Position numbers and translations under genes: made by a program
The notes under the pieces: model-generated
The model's database searches: none
Seen by the model: only the letters and a program-made list of their open reading frames with translations
Told to the model about the DNA's origin: nothing
Origin: Moniliella sp. 'wahieum'
Taxonomy: Eukaryota > Basidiomycota > Moniliellomycetes > Moniliellales > Moniliellaceae
Direction of reading: 5' to 3'
Assembly (NCBI GenBank): GCA_003971905.1
Contig: RSEE01000032.1
Location: forward strand, 372,001-436,000
DNA length: 64,000 nucleotides
Shown here: piece after piece, positions 1 to 11,323 of the stretch
How positions within the stretch are numbered: position 1 is the stretch's first letter
How the letters are laid out: every line of letters begins with the position of its first letter

Positions 1-1748
1 ACAACCGTCCAAAGTGTCCGTGGGAGGGGCTCCCTCGGTTTCCGGCTGTGTAGGCGTCCTGTGCGGGTCGTCAGACTTGGTGTCAGTGGAGACCTGCTCC
101 ACCTCATGGGATGCTTCCACCTGACGGGAACCTTCGGAGGGTCCCCCCACCTTTTCGTCGGCTGACTCAACCATGGCCGAACTTTCAGGTCTAGGTTCGG
201 CCAGCGTCAGGTCGTTGCTCCCCTCAGCCTGCAAAGTTGGAGCTAGAGAAGGTTGCTCATGACCCGGATCTGCTAAGAGAGGCACCGCCGGTGCGGGGCG
301 GGCTTGCAGCCCCTTGGCCTGAGCACGGGTATGCGCATCCAGGTCGTCCACCTCATCGACCTGGCCGGGAGGCACACCCAGGTCGCCATCTCGGATCCCA
401 GTGTTGGACGTGGGGTCCAGGCAAGGGGCGTGTCAACTCTAGCCCGCTTAGGGGGACTGCTTTCTTCTTCCTCCAAGGTGCGCTTGAGGCCCACGGGTGC
501 CGTAGGCGCCGTCTCGTCCCCGATGGGGCGGCGGGGGCGTCCTCCTCAGACGAGGTGCGGAGGAAAGGGATCGGTACCCAGAGCGGCTCCTGTGTTTTGG
601 GACGGTGCCATGGCACGGCGGACGCATTGGAGAGTGTGCGAAGGCGTTTGGGGGGGGGAGCCCAGACCCCCGGGGGGGAGGCTCATGGCACGCACAGGCG
701 GCTCAGGTTCTGGGTGCTCAATATCCAGTGCCTCCTCAACGCCCCGTTCCTCCCTTGGCACTTCCCCTTGCACCTCTTTTGCCTCGGAATCTTCCGCCTC
801 GGGGCCGGAAAGGCCCCTCTGCGCGCCGAGACGGCGAGAGTACGCTTGACGGCATACACGTACTTAGGGAGTGAGGTGTACCACCGCTGAGGTTCGAGCA
901 CCAACTCGCACAACCTCTGGATTGTAAACGGGGGCAGGGGGTCTTCCTCCCCCAAGAACTCGTCCAGCATATCGCAGAGCAGTCCATATTCTCCGCATTC
1001 ATCTGGGTTGAAGGTGCGGCCCCAAGACGCGTTGTTGCCGGGGGTGGCAGAAGCGGTGCAGGGTAGAAACGGTCCAGGTCGCCTGGGCGTACGTCCAAAC
1101 CTTGGTCCCTCGCTATCTCCAAAACAGAAGGAGGTTTTCGCACCGTTTCTTGCGGATCGAGGGTTTGTGGCTCCTCCTCGCGCGCGGGACGGAGACAGTG
1201 AAGCGATTTTGAAGGGCCAGGGCGGCGGAGGCGGCAACCTCTGGAGCAGACTGGGGAGACGGCTCCTTTTCGGGAACGGGAGGGTCGGAGGGATAGGGAG
1301 GAAAGTAGCGGCGGTATTCAGGGCGGGTGGCGAGGGCAGTGTGCAAGGGGGGAGAGGGCGGGATGGAAAGCCGCGTCCGCGGGAGAGTGCCCTCCGAGAC
1401 GGAGAGGCCACTTGGGCCGGCGGGAGGCAGCTCGGTGGCAGTGGCGGTGGTGGTGGCGGTGCCTACAGCAGCGTTGGGTGGGTAGAGAGACGGATAGTCG
1501 CTCTGCAGCGCCTCCTTCGGGGGTTGGGGAGCAGGCAGGTCGAAGAGGATGGCGTGGAGCTGGAACTTGAGCGCAGCACACAGACGAGGCCAAGGGATGG
1601 CGGTGAGGTAGTACTCTGCGCCGGGGTCTGCCTCGGCGACGTGGGATATGTGGCCCCAGAAGCGTCGTCCCACACAAAGCATTCAGGCACGGGGCGCCGG
1701 GAGCGCGGGCGACGGCGCCGCGGGCGACGCGGGCGACAAGGCAGCCAT
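1..1748 (-). CDS. PSY4: PP4 regulatory subunit 2-like (PPP4R2/Psy4), 3' end cut by window edge
   Basis: This is the regulatory subunit that targets the PP4 phosphatase catalytic subunit, used in DNA-damage recovery and centrosome or spindle functions in other eukaryotes. The call rests on the PPP4R2 core split over two frames: an N-terminal helix with WGHISHVAEAD and LKFQLHAILFDL (about 1660-1560), and the diagnostic stretch PPFTIQRLCELVLEPQRWY followed by KYVYAVKRTLAV (about 950-840). The C-terminal half is acidic and disordered with a basic patch SSPPKRARVD (about 450-440), a plausible nuclear signal, and runs off base 1. I chose the ATG at 1748 (MAALSPASPA), which joins the core after a one-base shift near 1685. 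Further frame changes lie near 1130, 1000, 750 and 370. The family call is firm; the exact start and all junctions are not. Confidence 0.8.
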
Positions 1749-2939
1749 GGCGCGGAGGAAGACGGCACGTGGTGGTGGCGACGCGGCAATCGAGACGCGA
1801 GCGGCGTTGCGTTTGTTCAGCACAGCTCCGCTGCCGCCCCCAGCACTGCCCCCGTGCCGCCCGCCCGTATCACTGTCTGAGCAACCATGCGGTGTATACG
1901 TAAGCACCGCGTCTCCGCTTGGTCTTGGCGCGTTGGCCATTCCAGGCCATTTATGCTGCTGCTGTCGGCGCACACGCGGAGCACGTTGGAGACGAGGCAG
2001 GGAAGGGCGCTCACGCGAGTCCCGACGGGCTGCACTCGAAATAGGGTACCTAGCCCCTACTGGGACTACATTGCTTCTCGGCCGGCTGCATCGGACGAAG
2101 TGGCGAAAAGGGGGAGCTATGCATACACACTCTCTGGATGAGAGAGAACGAATGCGGCCCAAGTATACTTTTAGGTGGTCGAGTAAGCCCGTGACCCTTC
2201 CCATCAACTGAATCCCGCGCAGACCCGTACGAGCATACGGGCAAGGCCAAAGCCAAACTGGGGGCCGCGAGCGAAAGCACGATTGCTAAGTGGCCAGCGA
2301 CGGAACAATCTGCCAGTGCGTTTAGAGAACGTTTGGTCACTGGCTGCGGCGACCTCCCTCTCTTCTTCGGGTCCGACGGGCTAGGAAGACACCGAACTGG
2401 TTGAACTAGCTTTGGAACGAGCGCCGGCTTTGAAAAAATAGCGCTTTCGTTGGCTCCAATGTTTTTAGTGCTACTATGACGCTAATGATGGCCATTCTTT
2501 ATAGTAGTAGTGCAGGGACCACTGCTCCGTTATTGCAACTCAGGTCGCATCGCTCTCAGCTCTCGGCGCTTCTTGTTGGACTCCTCGGTGTCTCGCCTGT
2601 TCTGGTCCTCGCTCCTTTCGCGCTTCCTCGCAGCGGCCGCCTCGAAACGCGGATCAAGTTATGGGCCATGGGCCATGCGCTCCTACAAAACACGAAAGGA
2701 GTTATAGTATAAGTTAGTAGGCATGCCAGCGGGGCGGGCTGTTAGGCGTGGAGGAGAGGTTCAATTGGACAAAAACTCTAACCTAAATCCTCCCCGCTAC
2801 CAGCACCCTGTGGCTACGATCGATGGGCAGAAACGAGTCATGGGATTGGATGAAAAGGAGGGGTTTAGTGGGGAGAACGAACGGCGAGAGGATGGAAAGC
2901 GAGAGCGTTTTAGCTTAACCCTAAGGGGAAAGCCAGTTA
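1749..2939. other. Intergenic region between PP4R2 start and Far11 stop
   Basis: This stretch should hold the promoter of the PP4R2-like gene and the 3' flank of the Far11-like gene. Open frames of 60 to 190 codons occur on both strands, but none shows a recognisable domain and codon content looks random. I see no repeat, tRNA or transposon fragment here. Confidence 0.4.
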
Positions 2940-5900
2940 CTATTTACGCTCCAAAGATATGTTCCACCTCATCGACCCTTCCTTGGGAGTTGCCAGCGGC
3001 GGCACAAAGCCATTGTCCTCCTGGGCATCGGTATCAGCCTCGCCCAAGTCCAGCGCATCTTCCCGCTCCAGCTCCTCCAGACTGAATGGGAGCACCGGGC
3101 GCAACGGCGAGGCAGGCGGAGGTGAGTGAGAGGAGGGGGAGGACCCGATTCCTAACGTGCGCGGAGACGGACCAAACGTCAACCGGGGACTTTGGCCAGG
3201 GTTCGGCGGGCCAAGAGTGACAGCGGCACCGATGCCGGGGGGGGCCTGGGCTGGCTGGAACAGCCCCGCGTGACACCCTCCTGCGCGTATAGGAAGGCGA
3301 AGCCGGAGGCGGGTTAACCGAGTGGGAAAGGAAGCGCATCTCCTTAGGCGAAAGGTGCTCCCACTCGTTTCGATTCTCGTCCTTGAGCGGGGCCAAGGCA
3401 TGCTCCATCGCTCCCGCCACAGCGGGGTTATCCTCTGGTATGCCTGCCGGCGACCCCGGCCCGGACGCCGTGGCAGGAAGCTCAGGGGGGATCGCTGGCG
3501 AGGATGGCACCGACTGGCTGACGGAAGAGACTGATTCGGTATCGCTAAAGGGTGGGTCGTCGCCCAGGATCTCCCCAGGCGGGCCCATGCAGCCTCCGCA
3601 GCTTGAGGGTCAAACCCCACTCAGCCGGGCCATTCCGGTGCATCCCCTCCTCGGTCGAGGGCAAGCCAAATACCTCCCAAGCACATCCTCATAATTGTCC
3701 AAATAACCCTCCACCACATCGTCGGGGATATAACGCAGACTGCCGGCCGTTGGCTCTGCGTTTCTCCGCACCGGAGGCAACAGTTCCGAGCCAAAGAATG
3801 AGCCTGCGGCCGCACGATCACCGGAAGTACGCCGCGGAGGTGCACCTTCAGCTGCATAGGCCTCGGCCCCCTCTTGCCCTTCTTCAAGAGGGTTGTGCCG
3901 TTCTTCCTTCCCACCCGGAGACTTTAAGCCGTTGTAGAATCCGATCAGGGAGCGAAGCGATTGCTCCTGCGGGACCGAATTATTAATATCCGTGTCGACA
4001 TCAGCGCCAGCAAGCCACTCGTTGCGCAGATTCGGGGTGAGAGCAAGGTAAATGGCAGTGATGACCTTCATGTTGCTCTGGCGCCACTTGCGACCACAAA
4101 ATGGGACTTGGGACCGAAGGATCTTGAGAACATACCGCTGAACGGCACCATTCGACACACGCAGGCTCCGCTTAAGAATCGCGGAGGACTTGTACTGAAC
4201 GAGGAGGAGGATGCGGTGTACACGTCGCTGGTAAGCTTCTGCAGGATGCGAGTAAAGGCAATGGTAGCAAACAAGTTGCGGAAGCTATACTCCGGCTCTT
4301 GGTATATCCTCCTTCTTCTCCCTCTCCCGGAGGAGGGACATACCCCCCGGGCGGAAAGGCTGCTTGACAATGGAGTCTTCGGGCTGGAGCATGCGACCGT
4401 TCGGACCACAAAAAGTAGCGCAGTACTCGAAAAAGTTAAAGAGTGGCGCCTCGTTGATAGTGCAGACAGACTGTGCCACCTCGTGCGAAGAGAACATCTT
4501 GAGGATCAGCAAGAGACAGTTGGAATCGGTCAGGAGGAGAGACAGGTAATGGAACTTGATCGCGTGCGATGCCTTGAACCACTTGAGAAGCCACAACAAA
4601 ATCGCAGCAATGGCCTTAGCTGTGATCTCGCGGTGCCGGGCTACGTCCACATCCTCCAGAGTGGGAAGTGGTGCTTCCTCGGCTGTCATGCCCGACTGCA
4701 TCGCTCGCTCATGCGGCGAGCTGGTCTGCGGGTTGCCTTGTGCTGTGACGGTGGCGAGCAAAAGCTTGAGCAACACAATCACTGCCGAGGGCAACTGGGG
4801 TTGCATAGACCAATAGATCTGTTCCACCCGTGCCAGTCGGCGCACATCAGCTCGCACCCGGCCAAGGACATGGAGCAGTTCCACATACTTGTCCGAATCC
4901 AGAACTGCCAGTGAATGGTCTGCCTCGACACGTTTCGCCTCGGCCGAGAGCTCCTCGAGTTGGGTGAGAAGAGATAGCGTGGTTTCACGCGGCCCTGGAG
5001 ACGGACACCGCAGACATACCCAGGTTGGGGGTGCTGCCTTTCGTTTGTCTGCGTACTCTCCTGCTTCTCTTCAGTGCGCGATGCCATGTAGGCGCCATGC
5101 TCAGCCAAACGCTCGTGCATGTGCCGCGCATGCGGGCCTGACGACGACCTGGTATGAGTGAATCCAAGCTTGGTCTTCGCCGACGCCCGGCTCTTCCTGA
5201 ATCGCCTCCTCGCGCGCGCCACGTCTGCCACAACCGGTAGCAATGTGCATGTGGCGCTTGTAGAGATCCGCTGCCTCGTCCACAGCATACGGAACTGTCC
5301 TGCCAGCCTGTACCGACGCCGTAAAAGGAAAGAAAGACAAAGGGACGCCGCTGATCGGTCTGGAACTTTTGTTTGTTCTTAGGTGGTGGCGAGGGAGGCG
5401 GAGTGGGCGCTGGCGTTCCCGTGCCGAGGGGAGCGCCATTTTCAAATCCGTTTCGGTCCTCAGTGCTCTCCTCGCCGTTGTGCTAGAAGCACTGGGAACG
5501 AAGGCCGGCGGCGCGGGATGGGCAGAATCGCCGAGGCAATTTTCTCCTCGGGGATCTGATCGCGGGGACGAGGAGGGAACGTACGTCGGAAATTTGTGTG
5601 CTCGTATCCTGTTGGAAGGTTTGGATGTCAAAAGGCGTGGCCTTAGCAACACTGGCACCGGCCGAGATGGGTGGGACCTTCGAGTTCTCGTGTAAGCTTC
5701 TTGCATCGTTCCACATCGCTCAGGCCACCGAGGCAGATCAGAATTGATTTCCACAAGAGCAGGAGAAGCTGGCGGCGGGGTCAGTAATCAATCCAGGTTA
5801 ACGGAAGAAAGCACAAACCTTTTGACAGGGTAGCCTTTGCTGGCTTTTCGCGCAGGTCGGCCACCACATTGAATAGGTAAATTGGTAGCGGAGGGTCAAG

Positions 5901-6751
5901 TTTCATCAGCTCATCCCCCCAGTCATCATCGTCATCGACACGGCCAGTTTCGAGGACGATGTAGAGGGCGTCAAAGCAAAGAGAGAGCTCGAGGTTGACA
6001 TCCTCCAGGTACTCGGCCTTGATCTGGGGTGTAAGCAAGGGCTCGGGCGCCTCTGCCGCCTCCGTTTGGGTAGGGAGCAAGGTGTCGGGTAGGGAGCAGA
6101 GTAGTTATGTTTCCATCCGGCCGTCTTGGTGGCCGCAACAATCTCGCTCAGACCGCCCACCTCGCGCACAGTGCCGGCATTCTGGTGCATCCAGTACATC
6201 TGGTGCTCAGGCCCGGTTGTTTCCCCAAACACGCCTTGAAGCAGGTAGACGAGAGAGCGAAGACCCTGCATGCGGGCCTCAGTGTCTTTGATCTCAAGGG
6301 TTGAGAGCAGGGATTCAATCACCTGCCTCCGTTCGGAGAAAGGCAGCGCGCCCACGATGGGGTCTCGTGCTTGGGGGCTTGGGGAGGGGGGGTCCTCGAT
6401 GCTAAGACCGAGGGCGCGGATATGAGGTCATCGGGGTCGGAGGCGGTGGAACGGGAGGGATGAAGGCTGCGCCACTTGATCCATGCCGCCTCATTTTGGG
6501 AGACTTGGGGCATCTCGACGTAGGAGAAGAAACTCTGGAGTTCGTTGCGGAGCGAGTCGACGTCAGCGTCGAGGGGAAATCGACGCCGCGGCGGGTCGGC
6601 AGGCGGGGCATCGGGGGGGGGGGGGGCAGCGGCGGGGGGGGCGGACTCGTCGGGGAGAGAGGGGACGGGGAGGGACGGGGACGGCGGCGAGGGGGGGGGG
6701 GGGGGGGACGATGGGGGGGAGGGCGGGGTCGGGGGGGGTGGGGTAGCTCAT
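2940..6751 (-). CDS. FAR11: STRIP/Far11 family scaffold of the STRIPAK complex
   Basis: STRIP/Far11 proteins scaffold STRIPAK, which couples PP2A to striatin, MOB and GCK kinases and acts at the nuclear envelope or ER in septation, mating arrest and fungal development. Seen here in order: DVDSLRNELQSFFSYVEMP (N1221 domain start, about 6570-6510), the helical block GALPFSERRQVIESLLSTLE (6350), LELSLCFDALYIVLETG (5960), a LLLLLWKSILICLGGLSD block (5765), then HREITAKAIAAILLWLLKWF and NCLLLILKMF (4620-4480), and the C-terminal signature RYVLKILRSQ...GRKWRQSNMKVITAIYLA (4140-4050). A 50-nt intron fits 5769-5818. The frame stays recognisable to the stop at 2940 through an acidic tail. The ATG at 6751 (MSYPTPPDPA) is the best start but is out of frame with the body; poly-C tracts at 6613-6626 and 6691-6707 lie between. 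Several other one-base shifts are needed. Confidence 0.87.
6691..6707. repeat. 17-base G homopolymer in the Far11 N-terminal coding region
   Basis: With a second run of 14 G at 6613-6626 this codes a proline-rich N-terminus on the minus strand. The proposed start at 6751 and the conserved body frame disagree across these runs. Confidence 0.8.
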
Positions 6752-7455
6752 GGCGCGGGGGGGGCGGCGGGGAGACGGTGGGGCCCGTGGACAGACGGCG
6801 GTTGGCAGCGGCGGCGGCGGCGGGAGGCAGCAGCGGGGGGGGGAGGACCAAGACGCGCTCACAGACCTCGGCTCCGGTCGCGGCGGGCTCGGGCGGGGGC
6901 GGGTGGGGCGAGATGGTGGCAAAGGCGGGGGCGGCGGGGGGGGCAGCAGCAGCAGCCGCAGCAGACAGCCGCACGACACGAGAAAGTCCGAGCGCAGCCA
7001 GCGCAGCCAGCAGGAGGCCTGGGGGCGGGTGGGCGAGAGACGGAGGCGCGGAGGAGGAGGGGGCGGATTGCCGATTGCCGCCAGGCGGCTGGCTCGGGGC
7101 GACTGCTGCTGCGGCGGCTCCAACCCATCATGCATCCTCGTCACGCGCGCCGCCCCCTGCAGCTGCCAGGGGGTGCCCGCTGCCAGGAGCTGCCCGCCGC
7201 TGCCACGGCGCCGTCTCGCCCACCCTCCGGTCTCGCGACCCTCCGGCCTCACCGGTCGGCTTTGCTTCTGCTTCGGTTGCGTGTTCCGAGTTCAGACGTT
7301 CAGTCTTCGTTCAAGTGCAGCGTCCAGCAAACGTTCAACTGTGCATGTTCACTTGATGCTTCACGCGCAAATTATAACCCACAGCCCATTTCCCATTCTT
7401 TTTCCTTTCCCTTTTCGGCTCCGTTTTTTTCGGCCGCCTGCCTATTGCCCCCGCC
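6752..7455. promoter_or_regulatory. Divergent spacer between Far11 and the methyltransferase gene
   Basis: About 700 bases separate the two divergently oriented start codons, so both promoters should lie here. The left part is G-rich on the plus strand and repetitive; the right part (7370-7440) has pyrimidine-rich runs just upstream of the plus-strand ATG, a common fungal promoter feature. The long plus-strand open frames crossing it are products of the G-rich composition. Confidence 0.4.
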
Positions 7456-8586
7456 ATGTCCTTTGCCCTGGCCTCGCCGCCGACGAGCTCGACCCCACAC
7501 GCCGACCTGGTCGGGGCGAGCGCCTCCATCCCCCACCCGAGGCCACCACGGCTGCTCCCCCGCCCACGCCTCCCGCGGCTGCACCCGCTTCCCCTCGCCC
7601 CTTGCTCGCCGCGCTGCCCCCCCGCATCTCCTTCTCCCGCGTCCCTGTCCCCCGCAGCCCGAGGTCGCCCTCTACCGGCGCGACCTCTTTGATGCCCGTT
7701 CCAGCTGCTCCTCGACCAGGAGGAACAGGATGGGCAGCAAGGAGAACAGACAACCGGGCTCGCCCCCTCGCTCCGCCCAGTCCGACCTCATCCCCGGACA
7801 GTACGAGGGCGGCCTCAAGACGTGGGAATGTGCCCTGGACCTGGTCGCAGTCCTACAGGCTCAGCACATCCGCGGCTCGCGCATTGTTGAGCTTGGTTGC
7901 GGCTCGGCCCTTCCCTCGGCCTACCTACTCTCTCACATACTGGATGGCACTCGGCCACGCCTACCGAGCTCCACCTCTTGGACTACAACCAGGAAGTCAT
8001 TGAGCTTGTACGTACTCTCACCTCCTGCCACCCCCGCCCCTTGTTGACCCGATATTCCCTTGGCCATTCGGACCACAGGTTACCTTACCCAACATGATTC
8101 TCGCCTGTACTTTTCCCGGCTGCAGCGGTCCACCGAGAGCGCTTCCCCTTCGGTCTTCCCCCGCGTGGGCAAGGCATCCATCCCTAACCCTTCGGCAGCC
8201 AAATCAAGCGATAGGGTGAATTGGACCTGTCCCCAGCACTCCTGGAAGCATTCGAGGCCGACTTGCGCACCCACAACGCCAGTCTGCACTTTTACGCAGG
8301 CGACTGGGCCGCGTTCCCCCCACTGGAGGCCGATTTGGTCTTGAGCAGCGAGACGATCTATGCCCCCTCAGCACAGGACTCTCTCTTATCGTGCCTTGCC
8401 CGACTGGGGCACGGAACGGTGCTGATCGCAGCCAAGGTCATTTACTTTGGTGTGGGAGGAAGTGTGGCTGCGTTCCAAAACCAAGTCATGCAGGGGGGGG
8501 TGGACCAAGCCGCTACTTACCACCCAAGATGGGGGGGACGTGTTGTATTGTCGGTCGGGTGGTCTAAACAGCAGTGGTGGAAGTAA
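7456..8586 (+). CDS. HPM1: Protein-histidine N-methyltransferase, METTL18/Hpm1-like
   Basis: This family transfers a methyl group from S-adenosylmethionine to a histidine of ribosomal protein uL3 in the cytosol or nucleus. The gene shows the family hallmarks: an MSFALA start (7456), YRRDLFDAR then QLLLDQEEQ in the next frame (7680-7730), the signature SDLIPGQYEGGLKTWECALD (7775-7840), a motif I glycine loop VELGCGSALPSAYL (7885-7930), HLLDYNQEVIEL (7970-8007), the acidic loop LEADLVLSSETIY (8325-8365) and AAKVIYFGVGGSVAAFQ near the end. A 71-nt intron (8008-8078, GTACGT...ACAG) joins EVIEL to VTLPNMILAC. One-base shifts are needed near 7702, 7770, 7970 and 8215. The C-terminal 30 residues after the FGVGG motif are uncertain. 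Confidence 0.87.
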
Positions 8587-8767
8587 TACATGTGAGAGGC
8601 TTTGCAATATGCCCACTCAACGTGCGCCTGCTCAACGTGCTCAACCTTGACGTTGAGGTTACACAAAAAAATACCGAACGAGAAGTCAGGTTAATCAACA
8701 GGCGAAAGGCGAAAGAGCAAGCCCACCCAAAAAAACATTTGAAGCCTGAAATGCTCTCTTCATCCAT

Positions 8768-8890
8768 ACATTGACAGTGCTTAAGGCTGGGACAGGGAAA
8801 CGCTATCCCTGAACCGACCCGTTCATCTTGCGTGTGTTGCGTAGTAGCGCCATTCCCGTTAAGAAACCAGAGGCACCAGGAGATCAAGAC
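8768..8890 (+). mobile_element. Dispersed repeat, copy A (transposon end-like), next to a tRNA gene
   Basis: This segment opens with CATTGACAGTGCTTAAGGCT followed by a GGGACAGGG run, a CCGTTCATCTTG block and AACCAGAGGCACCAGGAGATC. The same ordered blocks recur at 10968-11060, 33801-34165 and, inverted, 40300-40629. The shared left end and decaying similarity to the right suggest solo LTRs or transposon termini rather than a host gene. Copy A ends about 45 bases before the tRNA-Ser gene. No open frame or target-site duplication could be established. Confidence 0.65.
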
Positions 8891-8935
8891 CTCTTGCTCT
8901 CCACAAATTTTGTTCCCCACTCTCTTCGCTCCAAA

Positions 8936-9029
8936 GGCAATGTGCCGAGCGGTTAAGGGGATTGATTCGAATTCTTGTCGAGACATCAATTAGGCTTTGC
9001 CTGCACAGGTTCGAGTCCTGTCATTGTCG
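8936..9029 (+). tRNA. tRNA-Ser(CGA) with a 13-nt intron
   Basis: The 7-bp acceptor stem pairs GGCAATG (8936-8942) with CATTGTC (9022-9028), discriminator G at 9029. The D arm carries GCCGAGCGGTTAAGG. The anticodon stem ATTGA (8961-8965) pairs with TCAAT (8986-8990); the loop reads TT-CGA-A, then a 13-nt intron at 8972-8984 inserted after position 37, then A. A long variable arm (AGGC-TTT-GCCT) marks the serine class. The T arm is ACAGG-TTCGAGT-CCTGT (9005-9021), which includes the B box GGTTCGAGTCC. CGA decodes UCG serine codons. One base may be missing before the D stem compared with usual tRNA-Ser. Confidence 0.9.
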
Positions 9030-9034
9030 ATTAA

Positions 9035-9039
9035 TTTTT
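9035..9039 (+). terminator. RNA polymerase III terminator (T5)
   Basis: A run of five T residues lies six bases after the tRNA-Ser discriminator, as expected for Pol III termination. Confidence 0.75.
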
Positions 9040-9589
9040 GCCAAGTTCGTTTCTCATTGCGAATGCACGTTTTCTGTAAACCGCTTCTGACACTTCGAAT
9101 AGCTCAGGGCAGAATTCGAGTATGTCATCGCAGCCCTTGCTAGCATCTCGATTCTACTTTCTGGTGGGGTGTTTCGCTGTTAGTGTTCGGAACAGTATCA
9201 TGAAGAACATGCTTTTGTGGGCTTCAATTTTGTTGGTGAATCCAAGGGGGGGCAGGTACAAAGGAGGAGACCTGTTGATGTATTAGCATAGTTCCCATCA
9301 TGCTCTCCGCACCTATGGTTTGGGGGGTCCCATCGACCCACAAGCGGTGGAAGCGTCCATTATCGCGGTCGGCGGCGGTTCTCTTATATTGCGCTTGGCG
9401 GGCGGGCAAACGTTAGCAGCGGGGGTAAATCCATGCGACGCGTCACGTGCAAGCGGCGGTGGAAGAGAGCGCGGAATGAGTGGATTATTCCGAGGGGGAA
9501 GAAACCCAGCTGGGACTTCGGCCTTGGGCTTGATGGGGCTGGGTCGGGTGTGGACGACAACGTTGCCATAACCACACAAGCTGCCATGC
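9040..9589. other. Spacer between tRNA-Ser and the uL6m gene
   Basis: No recognisable gene. Both strands contain open frames of 60 to 110 codons without known motifs. The right part should hold the promoter and 5' leader of the mitochondrial ribosomal protein gene. Confidence 0.35.
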
Positions 9590-10680
9590 GTGCCCGTTGC
9601 GCTGGGATGGGAAGCACGGCGGGCCACTCCTTGGCCGTGCGACCGCACCATTAGCTCGTCTCTGGCTTCGTCTGCTGCTGGGCTGGGTTCCGTGCGCCAC
9701 AGTCACATTGGCCGTGCCAATCCACGTCCCTGTTGGCGTCACGTTCAAGATTATCGACTTGCCTCCACCGCTCTTGCCCCCCGGGGGATTTTGGAGACAG
9801 AGGCGTTATGGCGCCCAAGTCCGTCCCCCCGTTGCTCTGGCACTGAAGGCGTATGAGGTGGCAGCTGTATCGCGCAGGGATCTACCTGATCTACTGAGCC
9901 TCCCACCTGACATGCGTAGTGCACGCAGCATTGTTGTCTCGGGTCCTGTGGGCGAGTGCGTGGTACCATTGTACGAGTGTGTGGGGCTTAACATTACGCC
10001 TCCGATTGCTGCCAAATCTGCGGACGAGGAGAACCAGAGCGGCGTGTGCTCACTAAGGTGACGAAGGTGGAGAAGCGCAAAAACCATGCCCTGTGGGGGT
10101 TGACCCGGCAACTGATCCAGAATGCGATTACGGGTGTTTCCGAATCGCATTCGGCTGTGATCAACCTAGTCGGGGTCGGGTACCGTGCTATGATCGAGCC
10201 AGACCCGTTTGCCGCGCAGAACTACCAGGAGCGCCTGGCCAACTACAAGCTGGAGAACGAGGGGATCCCCCCCGCCATCGCGCTCTGGCGCGTAAGAATG
10301 CCAATGTGCTTCACATTTCCTACCACAACCGCAAGGCGATCATGAGCAACCGTCAACGCAATGGAACCCGTATCAATCTTCGTCTTGGCTTTTCCCATCC
10401 TGTGTTGATTCCGGTTCCCAAGGGCATTGTCGCCTCGATGCCTTCCCAGACGCGTATCATCCTCAAGAGTACCACCAAGGACCTACTTGGCGAGTTTGCT
10501 GCAACCATCAGACGGTGGCGCCCACCTGAGCCCTACAAGGTACGTCCGTGCCTTCCCCTTCAGTTGCGACTTGTACTTTCTGTTTACCTCCCGACAACTG
10601 ACACGACATGTCTGTCCAGGGAAAAGGTGTCTTTTGTCAACAACGAAACCATCCGGCTCAAGGCAACCAAGAAAAAGTAA
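9590..10680 (+). CDS. MRPL6: Mitochondrial large-subunit ribosomal protein uL6m
   Basis: uL6m sits near the sarcin-ricin loop of the mitochondrial large ribosomal subunit. The protein is clear despite frame breaks: VRHSHIGRA then PIHVPVGVTFKIIDLPPP (9690-9770), RSIVVSGPVGECVVPLYE (9935-9975), KVEKRKNHALWGLTRQLI (10065-10120), VINLVGVGYRAMIE (10155-10195), INLRLGFSHPVLIPVP (10370-10420), then the L6 signature WRPPEPYKGKGVF split by an 80-nt intron (10540-10619, GTACGT...TCCAG), ending NNETIRLKATKKK. An extra T in the last exon (about 10631) breaks the frame inside that signature; other shifts lie near 9715, 10045 and 10290. The start is approximate: the ATG at 9590 gives an Arg/Ser-containing leader plausible for mitochondrial import, but 9584 or 9597 are alternatives. 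Confidence 0.88.
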
Positions 10681-10967
10681 AGGGGTCGTTTTGTATTTTG
10701 GCAATCGTGCATCCGTACCTCGCATTTCCCGCTTAATAGCATTTTCATACTAAGGTTCAAAGTGCCGCAAGCCTTTTCGTATGGCCCAATTGCCTTACTC
10801 GATACCGTCATCCTCCCGTGCGGTAACATGTAGAAAGGTACAGGGTATCGGCACTACACCTGACCACTCGGCAGCTGCTGTGTGAAGCATGTGAAGGCAG
10901 ATACGCACACAATGGCTTGCACTTTTTTACTTTGCTCTGCATCGTTACATGTTACACCACATTGAAT
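10681..10967. other. 3' flank of uL6m
   Basis: AT-richer spacer after the uL6m stop; no gene or repeat recognised until repeat copy B begins. Confidence 0.35.
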
Positions 10968-11060
10968 CCATATCATTGACAAAGCTTAAGGCTGGGACAG
11001 GGGGAACGCTACGTCTAAACCGAACCGTTCATCTTGCGGGGTTACTTATTGTAAAGTGCA
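10968..11060 (+). mobile_element. Dispersed repeat, copy B
   Basis: Begins TCCATATCATTGACAAAGCT and continues with the shared blocks GGCTGGGACAGGGGGAACGC, a CGTCTAAACCGAACCGTTC stretch and ATCTTGCGGGGTTACTTA. It is almost identical over this length to the inverted copy at 40629-40540 and carries the same leading CCATATCATTGAC as copy C (33801). Only the conserved end is present, so it is a fragment or a solo terminus. Confidence 0.65.
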
Positions 11061-11323
11061 CTACGCCTAGCTTTAATTGAACGGGGCACTGCCCGCTACA
11101 TTCTATTTGAACGGATGCACCACTCGGCGAATCGTCTAATCAACACGAGATCTTTGAATGGGCATCGTTGCGTTAGCGCGTTAGCATCCGCCGTGTCGTG
11201 GCGTTAGAGAAAAGCGTTGTTTTGTTGGACGCAAGAGATATCGGCGCTCACGCGGAGCGAAGGACGAAATGCACCAAAGGCCGGGGGGGGCGGCACGCGT
11301 CAGGTAAGAGAGCGTCGCCAGTA

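Noticed and set aside
2060-2110. U2 snRNA-like start (TTGCTTCTCGGCCGG)
   Set aside because: Similarity ends after about 12 bases; no branch-site recognition sequence or Sm site follows.
6545-8047. 500-codon plus-strand open frame across the Far11/HPM1 spacer
   Set aside because: It is Gly/Arg-rich antisense of the Far11 N-terminus joined to part of HPM1; only its end carries real HPM1 sequence.
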